Source of the DNA: UBA4615 sp044359175
Lineage (GTDB): Bacteria > Pseudomonadota > Gammaproteobacteria > Burkholderiales > Burkholderiaceae_E
Reading direction: 5' to 3'
NCBI GenBank assembly: GCA_044359175.1
Contig: JBIKMO010000151.1
Coordinates: forward strand, 1 to 10,161
Length of the DNA: 10,161 nt
Shown here: one piece after another, positions 5,452-10,161 of the stretch
Layout: each line of letters begins with the position of its first letter
Numbering within the stretch: the stretch's first letter is position 1
Program-made: the position numbers and the translations under genes
The notes under the pieces: model-generated
Database searches by the model: none
What the model was told of the DNA's origin: nothing
What the model saw: only the letters and a program-made list of their open reading frames with translations

Positions 5452-8292
5452 TCAGGCGAAGCGCCGCGGTTCGCCGGCGCCGTACAAGTTCGCGGTGCAG
5501 CGGCCGCACAGTCCGGGGTGCCCTGGGTCGTGGCCCACGTCGTCGCGCCAGTGCCAGCATCGCTCGCACTTGGTGTGCGGGCTCGGCGTGACCCGCACCG
5601 CGGGTGTGCCGGCGTCGCCCTCGGACAGGCGCGCCGCCGAGGTGATCAGCACGAAGCGCAGGTCGTCGCCGAGGCTGGACAGGTCCTCGAACAGGGGACC
5701 GGACGCCGCAACCTCCACCTCGGCCTGCAGCGACGAGCCGATCGCGCCGCTGGCTCGCACGGTCTCGATCGCCCGAGTGACCTCGGCGCGGAAGGTGCGC
5801 AGCCGATCCCACTTGGCGAGCAGACTCTGGGCGTCCTGCACCTCGGGGATCGGATGCCAGGTCTGCGTGAACACGGTCTCACCCTCGGCCGCCCAGGTCT
5901 TCGGATCGAGCAGGGGCCACGCCTCCTCGGCGGTGAACGACAGGATCGGCGCCATGCTCCGCACCAGCGACTGCGCAACATGCCACAGCGCGGTCTGCGC
6001 CGAGCGCCGCGCGTCCGACTTCGGTGCCGTCGTGTACAGGCGGTCTTTCAGCACGTCGAGCCAGAAGGCGCCCAGATCTTCGGAACAGTAGACCTGCAAC
6101 CCGGCGACCACCGGATGGAACTCGAAGCGGCCGTAGGCAGCCACCAGGTCGTCCTGCAGCTGCGCGGCCCGCGCGAGCATCCAGCGGTCGATCTCGAACA
6201 GCTGATCGATCGGGAGCGCGTCGGCGTCGGGGTCGAAGTCCGCGAGGTTCGCAAGCAGGAAGCGCAGCGTGTTGCGGATGCGCCGATAGGCTTCGACGAC
6301 GCGCTTGAGGATCTCGTCGGACAGCGAGAGCTCACCGGAGTAGTCGGTCGAGGCGACCCACAGTCTGAGGATCTCGGCGCCGAGCGTGTCCGAGACCTTC
6401 TGCGGCACGACTACGTTGCCGAGCGACTTGCTCATCTTGCGGCCTTCGCCGTCGACCACGAACCCATGGGTGAGCAACGCGCGGTACGGCGCGACGCCGT
6501 TGATCATGCACGAGGTGAGGAGCGACGAGTGGAACCAGCCGCGATGCTGGTCGCTGCCCTCCAGGTACATGTCCGCGGGAAAGGCGGAATGCGCGGCGTG
6601 TGAGCCCCGAAGCACGGTCTCGTGCGTGGTGCCCGAGTCGAACCACACGTCGAGCGTGTCACGGTTCTTCTCGTAGAGGTCCGCCTCGTCGCCGAGCAGT
6701 TCGCGCGCATCGAGCCGCTGCCAGGCCTCGATGCCCTCGCGCTCGATGCGCCGGGCCACGGCCTCGAGCAGCTGCGGCGTGCGTGGGTGCAGCTCGCCGG
6801 TCTCCCGGTGCAGGAAGAACGCCATCGGCACGCCCCACTGCCGCTGGCGCGACAGCGTCCAGTCGGGCCGGTGCGCGATCATCGAATGCAGGCGCGCCTT
6901 GCCCCAGCCCGGGTAGAACTCGGTCGCCTCGATCGCGGCGAGCGCGCGCTCGCGCAGCGTCGGGCCCTCGCGAGGCCGCAGGTCGAGTCCCGCGAACCAC
7001 TGGTGGGTCGCGCGGTAGATGATCGGCGTCTTGTGGCGCCAGCAGTGCATGTAGCTGTGGGGGTGATTGGCAACCTTGAGCAGCGCGCCCGCCGCGCGCA
7101 GCGTCTCGACGATCCGCGGATTCGCCTCCCAGATCGACATCCCGCCGAACAGCGGCAGCGATGTCGCGTAGCGCCCGTCGCCGGTCACCGGGTTGAGGAT
7201 CCGGTCGTCGGTCATTCCGTAGCGCTTGCAGCTGGCGAAGTCCTCGACGCCGTAGGCGGGCGACGAGTGGACCAGCCCGGTGCCGGTGTCCAGCGTCACG
7301 TACTCGCCCAGGTACACCGGCGCGCAGCGGTCGTAGAACGGGTGCCGGAACTCGAGCCGCTCGAGCGCGCGACCCGGGCAGGTGGCGAGCACCGTGCCGG
7401 TCAGGCCCCACGAGGCCAGACACGCGTCGACGCGGTCACGAGCGAGCAGCAGCAGCCGCTCGCCGCCCGGGCCGTCGGCATGCACCAACGCGTACTCGAA
7501 GTCCGGGTGCAGGTTGAGCGCCTGGTTGGCCGGTAACGTCCACGGCGTGGTCGTCCAGATCACCGCGAAACCTGGAAGATCGGGAAGCACGGGCAGCCCG
7601 AATGCGTGGGCGAGCCGAGGCCGGTCGGTGAACGCGAAGCCCGCGTCGACCGCAAGGTCGGTGCGATCCAGGTACTCGACCTCGGCCTCGGCCAGGGCCG
7701 AACCGCAGTCGAAGCACCAGTTCACCGGCTTGAGCCCGCGGAACACGAAGCCGGCCGCCATGATCTTGCCGAGCGCGCGCAACTCGTCGGCCTCGTTGCG
7801 CGGCGCCATCGTCGTGTACGGATCGTCCCAGTCGCCGAGCACGCCCAGTCGCATGAAGTCGGTGCGCTGTCGTGCGATCTGCTCGGTCGCGTACGCGCGC
7901 GAGCGCGCCTGAACCTCGTGCGCCGGCAGCGACTTGCCATGACGCTTCTCGATCTGAATCTCGATCGGCATGCCGTGGCAGTCCCACCCCGGCACGTAGC
8001 GGGCGTCGAAGCCGGCCATGTTCCGGCACTTGACGACGATGTCCTTCAGGATCTTGTTGACCGCGTGCCCGATGTGGATGTCGCCGTTCGCGTACGGGGG
8101 GCCGTCATGCAGGATGAACAGCGGGCGGCCGGCGCTGGCGGCGCGGATGCGCTGGTAGACGCCCTTCTCCTGCCATTGCGCGACCCAGCCGGGTTCACGG
8201 CGCGCGAGATCCCCACGCATCGGGAACGACGTGTCGGGCAGGTTGAGCGTGGCGCGGTGGTCGGGCCGGGCGGGGTCGGAGGTGCGGGCCAT
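5452..8292 (-). CDS. ileS: Isoleucyl-tRNA synthetase (type 1, zinc-containing)
   Basis: A class I aminoacyl-tRNA synthetase that charges tRNA-Ile and edits mischarged valine. Length is 946 residues (E. coli 938). The Rossmann domain carries PYANGDIHIGH (67-76, the HIGH motif) and GWDCHGMPIE (102-111). The CP1 editing domain shows WTTTPWTLPAN (246-256) and GTGLVHSSPAYGVED (337-351), keeping the editing Asp351 that corresponds to E. coli Asp342. KMSKS is at 619-623. The C-terminal zinc knuckle uses Cys909, Cys912, Cys929 and Cys932. These features identify the ordinary bacterial IleRS, not the eukaryote-like type 2 associated with mupirocin resistance. The ATG at 8292 fits the family N-terminus (ATLNLPDTSFPMRGDLARREP). 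No Shine-Dalgarno sequence precedes it; the 27-nt ribF-ileS gap is instead pyrimidine-rich on the coding strand. Confidence 0.98.
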   Translation of the reverse strand: MARTSDPARPDHRATLNLPDTSFPMRGDLARREPGWVAQWQEKGVYQRIRAASAGRPLFILHDGPPYANGDIHIGHAVNKILKDIVVKCRNMAGFDARYVPGWDCHGMPIEIQIEKRHGKSLPAHEVQARSRAYATEQIARQRTDFMRLGVLGDWDDPYTTMAPRNEADELRALGKIMAAGFVFRGLKPVNWCFDCGSALAEAEVEYLDRTDLAVDAGFAFTDRPRLAHAFGLPVLPDLPGFAVIWTTTPWTLPANQALNLHPDFEYALVHADGPGGERLLLLARDRVDACLASWGLTGTVLATCPGRALERLEFRHPFYDRCAPVYLGEYVTLDTGTGLVHSSPAYGVEDFASCKRYGMTDDRILNPVTGDGRYATSLPLFGGMSIWEANPRIVETLRAAGALLKVANHPHSYMHCWRHKTPIIYRATHQWFAGLDLRPREGPTLRERALAAIEATEFYPGWGKARLHSMIAHRPDWTLSRQRQWGVPMAFFLHRETGELHPRTPQLLEAVARRIEREGIEAWQRLDARELLGDEADLYEKNRDTLDVWFDSGTTHETVLRGSHAAHSAFPADMYLEGSDQHRGWFHSSLLTSCMINGVAPYRALLTHGFVVDGEGRKMSKSLGNVVVPQKVSDTLGAEILRLWVASTDYSGELSLSDEILKRVVEAYRRIRNTLRFLLANLADFDPDADALPIDQLFEIDRWMLARAAQLQDDLVAAYGRFEFHPVVAGLQVYCSEDLGAFWLDVLKDRLYTTAPKSDARRSAQTALWHVAQSLVRSMAPILSFTAEEAWPLLDPKTWAAEGETVFTQTWHPIPEVQDAQSLLAKWDRLRTFRAEVTRAIETVRASGAIGSSLQAEVEVAASGPLFEDLSSLGDDLRFVLITSAARLSEGDAGTPAVRVTPSPHTKCERCWHWRDDVGHDPGHPGLCGRCTANLYGAGEPRRFA

Positions 8293-8319
8293 CGTCGGTC
8301 GGCGTCGGGAGGAGGGCGG

Positions 8320-9279
8320 TCAGCCGCGGCCGCTGGAGGCGACCGCGGCGAAGTGGGCGCGCGCGGCGTCCGCGTCGCGCGCGATCTGGGCGACCAGCGC
8401 GTCGAGCGAGTCGTAGTGGGCCTCGTCGCGCAGCCGGCGCAGGAACTCGACCTGGATCAGGCGGCCGTACGCGTCACCGCGCCAGTCGATCACGTGGGTC
8501 TCGAGCAGCGGTGCGCCGTCGCGTTCGACCGCCGGCCGGGTACCCAGGCTCGCCACGCCGGGCAGTGGCCGGTCGCCCAGTCCGTGCACGCGGACGACGA
8601 ACACGCCGCCGAGCGCCGGCCGGCCGTGCGGGACGCGCAGGTTCAGCGTCGGGAATCCGAGCGTGCGACCGAGCTTGCGACCGTGCACCACGTGGCCCGA
8701 GATCGCGTAGGGCCGCCCGAGCAGCCGCCGGACGCGGTCGAGGTCGCCGGCGCCGAGCGCCTCGCGCACCGCCGAGCTGGACACCCGCACGCCGTCGTCG
8801 GCGACCGTGGGCATCCGCTCGAGCGCATAGCCGTGCTCCGGGGCGAGCCGCTCGAGCAGCGCGAAGTCGCCGGTGCGTTGTGCGCCGAACCGGAAGTCGT
8901 CACCGATCAGCAGGTGCCGTGCCAGCAGCCCCTCGGTGATCACGCGCTGCACGAACGCCTGGGCCGGCATCGCTGCCAGCCGTTCGTTGAAGTGAGCGAT
9001 GCAGACCTGCCCGACGCCGCAGGACTCGAGCGCGAGCAGCTTGTCGCGCAGCGTCGCGATGCGTGCCGGCGCATCCGCCGACGTTCGCCGGCGAGCGAAG
9101 AACTCCCTGGGGTGCGGCTCGAAGGTCAGCACGCACCCGAGCAGACCCTGGTCCCGGGCGGTCGCGAGCAGCCGGGCGATCAGCGCCTGGTGACCGCGGT
9201 GCACGCCATCGAAGCTGCCGATGGTGAGCGCGCAGGGCCGTCGGGCGTCGCGGGGCGGAAGACTGCGGAAGACCAGCAT
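8320..9279 (-). CDS. ribF: Bifunctional riboflavin kinase / FMN adenylyltransferase (FAD synthetase)
   Basis: This enzyme phosphorylates riboflavin to FMN and then adenylates FMN to FAD in the cytosol. Length is 319 residues, close to the usual 310-330. The N-terminal nucleotidyltransferase domain (about 15-180) shows CALTIGSFDGVHRGH (16-30, with the HxGH-type motif at 27-30), TFEPHPREFF (52-61), GDDFRFG (126-132) and VSSSAVREAL (166-175). The C-terminal flavokinase domain (about 190-310) shows GRTLGFPTLNL (204-214), a PTLN variant of the PTAN motif that also occurs in related betaproteobacteria, and VEFLRRLRDEAHYDSLDAL (277-295), holding the catalytic Glu region. Start at the ATG 9279 gives MLVFRSLPPRDARRPCALTIG, matching the usual family N-terminus. 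An in-frame ATG at 9306 would add nine residues, but it falls inside a -10-like sequence. It is the first gene of the unit running to dut. Confidence 0.95.
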   Translation of the reverse strand: MLVFRSLPPRDARRPCALTIGSFDGVHRGHQALIARLLATARDQGLLGCVLTFEPHPREFFARRRTSADAPARIATLRDKLLALESCGVGQVCIAHFNERLAAMPAQAFVQRVITEGLLARHLLIGDDFRFGAQRTGDFALLERLAPEHGYALERMPTVADDGVRVSSSAVREALGAGDLDRVRRLLGRPYAISGHVVHGRKLGRTLGFPTLNLRVPHGRPALGGVFVVRVHGLGDRPLPGVASLGTRPAVERDGAPLLETHVIDWRGDAYGRLIQVEFLRRLRDEAHYDSLDALVAQIARDADAARAHFAAVASSGRG

Positions 9280-9301
9280 GCGGAAGGACGCAAAACGTTG
9301 A

Positions 9302-9307
9302 ATCATA
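9302..9307 (-). promoter_or_regulatory. ribF: Candidate -10 element for the ribF-dut unit
   Basis: TATGAT on the minus strand matches TATAAT at five of six positions and lies in an AT-rich island that stands out in this GC-rich DNA. It would start transcription near 9295, leaving a short leader of about 15 nt before the ATG at 9279. No good -35 hexamer is seen at the usual distance. Confidence 0.4.
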
Positions 9308-9338
9308 AAGCAATGTCCGGCGAGCGCGCGGGGCGGGG

Positions 9339-9347
9339 TGCTAGACT
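9339..9347 (+). promoter_or_regulatory. purN: Candidate extended -10 element for purN
   Basis: TGCTAGACT fits the extended -10 form TG-N-TAnnnT, with the hexamer TAGACT matching TATAAT at four positions. Transcription would begin near 9354, about 20 nt before the GTG start. No clear -35 is seen, which is acceptable for extended -10 promoters. Confidence 0.35.
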
Positions 9348-9363
9348 CGGCGCATTCGTGCGC

Positions 9364-9448
9364 GCATGCACCCGTGAAGCGTCTGGCCATCCTGATCTCT
9401 GGACGGGGCTCCAACATGGTGAGCCTCGCCGAAGCATGCACGCGTGAA
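9364..9448 (+). repeat. Short direct repeat pair around the purN start
   Basis: GCATGCACCCGTGAA (9364-9378) and GCATGCACGCGTGAA (9434-9448) agree at 14 of 15 positions and lie exactly 70 nt apart. The first copy spans the purN start codon and the second lies in codons 20-25. Each contains the palindrome GCATGC, and the second also holds the palindrome CACGCGTG. Whether they bind a regulator or arose by chance is not clear. Confidence 0.5.
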
Positions 9449-10030
9449 CGGTGGCCGGCTCGGGTGGTCGCGGTGTTCTCCGATCGCGAGCAGGCGCCCG
9501 GCCTCGAGTCGGCACGACGCCTGGGCATCGCGGCCGAGTCGGTGCCGCGCTCGGACTATGCCGACCGAGACGCGTTCGACGCGGCGCTCGCCGATCGCCT
9601 TCAGGCGGTCGGGGCCGAGCTGGTGGTGCTTGCCGGGTTCATGCGGATCCTGGGTGAGGGTTTCGTCGATCGGTTCGCGGGTCGGCTCGTGAACATTCAC
9701 CCGTCGCTGCTGCCGGCCTTTCCCGGGCTGCGTACGCACGCGCGCGCCCTCGAGGCCGGGGTCCGCGTGCACGGCGCGACCGTCCATCTGGTGACGCCCG
9801 CGCTGGACCACGGGCCGATCCTCGCGCAAGCGGCGGTGCCGGTGCGCGACGGCGACGACGCCGCGACGCTCGCCGCAAGGGTGCTGCGCTCCGAGCACCG
9901 GCTGTACGCGCGGGCCGTGCGCTGGCTCGTGGAGGATCGTGTCCAGGTGATCGACGGGCACGCGCAGGTGATCGGCGTGTCTGCCACCGAGCGCCTGCTG
10001 TTCGACGACGGGGACGCGGCGCCGCCATGA
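9374..10030 (+). CDS. purN: Phosphoribosylglycinamide formyltransferase (GAR transformylase, folate-dependent)
   Basis: A cytosolic enzyme for the third step of de novo purine synthesis. It moves a formyl group from 10-formyltetrahydrofolate to glycinamide ribonucleotide. Length is 218 residues (E. coli 212). Visible motifs: the phosphate-binding LISGRGSNM (7-15), VVLAGFMRIL (84-93), NIHPSLLPAFPGL (107-119) with catalytic Asn107 and His109, HGATVHLVT (133-141) and LDHGPI with catalytic Asp145. All three catalytic residues are present. The start is taken as GTG at 9374, giving MKRLAILISGRGSN, which matches the family. An in-frame GTG at 9338 would add 12 residues of no family likeness and would overlap the likely promoter. 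No Shine-Dalgarno sequence precedes 9374. The gene is divergent from ribF, and its stop overlaps the next start as ATGA. Confidence 0.96.
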   Translation: MKRLAILISGRGSNMVSLAEACTRERWPARVVAVFSDREQAPGLESARRLGIAAESVPRSDYADRDAFDAALADRLQAVGAELVVLAGFMRILGEGFVDRFAGRLVNIHPSLLPAFPGLRTHARALEAGVRVHGATVHLVTPALDHGPILAQAAVPVRDGDDAATLAARVLRSEHRLYARAVRWLVEDRVQVIDGHAQVIGVSATERLLFDDGDAAPP

Positions 10031-10161
10031 GCGAGGGCCGGTCCCGCAGGTCGGCCGGAGCGCCGACTCGCGCTGCGCGTGCCGCCGTCGCGGGCCGGCG
10101 CGTCGCCGCCGGCACACGGGCGATGTCCGCTGCGAAGGGCGGACCGGTCGGCCCCGCCGCA
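10027..10161 (+). CDS. Partial reading frame of unknown function, Ala/Arg/Gly-rich N-terminus
   Basis: An open frame begins at the ATG at 10027, overlapping the purN TGA stop as ATGA, and stays open for 45 codons to the window edge. It starts MSEGRSRRSAGAPTRAARAA and continues as a basic, low-complexity Ala/Arg/Gly stretch without any recognisable domain, so the visible part looks like a disordered leader. The overlap suggests cotranslation with purN. In Burkholderiales purN is often followed by an RsmB/Sun-like rRNA methyltransferase gene, but nothing visible here shows that identity. An internal ATG at codon 33 is another possible start. Confidence 0.5.
   Translation, partial: MSEGRSRRSAGAPTRAARAAVAGRRVAAGTRAMSAAKGGPVGPAA

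Noticed and set aside
5455..5475. Inverted repeat GGCGAA...TTCGCC at the end of ileS
   Set aside because: A 6-bp stem with a 9-nt loop inside coding sequence, with no T-run and the lspA start only a few bases away; it is unlikely to be a terminator and may be chance.
8307..8316. Perfect-looking plus-strand Shine-Dalgarno sequence GGGAGGAGGG
   Set aside because: No credible plus-strand gene starts after it; the region is the reverse of ribF. It is noted only as a pyrimidine run on the coding strand.
9288..9303. ACGCAAAACGTT near the ribF start, resembling an E. coli PurR box
   Set aside because: Spacing is off by one base and the second half does not complete the palindrome. E. coli-type PurR is not expected in betaproteobacteria.
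9280..9306. Alternative ribF start at the ATG 9306
   Set aside because: It would add nine residues not seen in the family; the ATG lies within a -10-like TATGAT and has no Shine-Dalgarno sequence.
7606..9447. Very long plus-strand open frame (613 codons) opposite ileS and ribF
   Set aside because: It lies antisense to two clear housekeeping genes, and its translation is Arg/Ala/Gln/His-rich without any domain. Long shadow frames are expected at this GC content.

Overview
The window is about 10 kb of very GC-rich bacterial chromosome. It is densely packed, with third codon positions almost all G or C. The gene order ribF-ileS-lspA-coaBC-(unknown)-dut, together with protein sequences close to Burkholderiales homologues, points to a betaproteobacterium, most likely Burkholderiales. 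In E. coli, ribF-ileS-lspA is instead followed by fkpB-ispH. This placement is inferred from gene order and motifs; no search was run.

Layout from left to right. (1) Positions 1-1585, minus strand: a tandem universal stress protein followed by an MgtC/DUF4010-type membrane protein that runs off the left edge. (2) Positions 1586-1795: an intergenic region between divergent genes, holding a near-perfect FNR/CRP-type palindrome. (3) Positions 1796-2734, plus strand: transaldolase. (4) Positions 2752-9279, minus strand: one tight transcription unit, read right to left. It holds ribF (FAD synthesis), ileS (isoleucyl-tRNA synthetase), lspA (lipoprotein signal peptidase), coaBC (coenzyme A synthesis), an unrecognised 165-residue protein with two predicted membrane segments, and dut (dUTPase). 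Gaps are 27, 3, -3, 11 and -3 nt, so several starts are probably translationally coupled. (5) Positions 9280-9373: a short divergent intergenic region. (6) Positions 9374-10030, plus strand: purN (purine synthesis), overlapping by ATGA the start of a partial Ala/Arg/Gly-rich reading frame that leaves the right edge.

Most of the window is housekeeping: flavin, CoA, dUMP and purine cofactor and nucleotide metabolism, tRNA charging, lipoprotein maturation and the pentose phosphate pathway. I see no rRNA, tRNA, CRISPR array, insertion sequence, prophage or defence system. I found no convincing new multi-gene system. The points most worth following up are the unknown membrane protein wedged between coaBC and dut, the FNR-like site in front of the stress-protein gene, and the repeat around the purN start.
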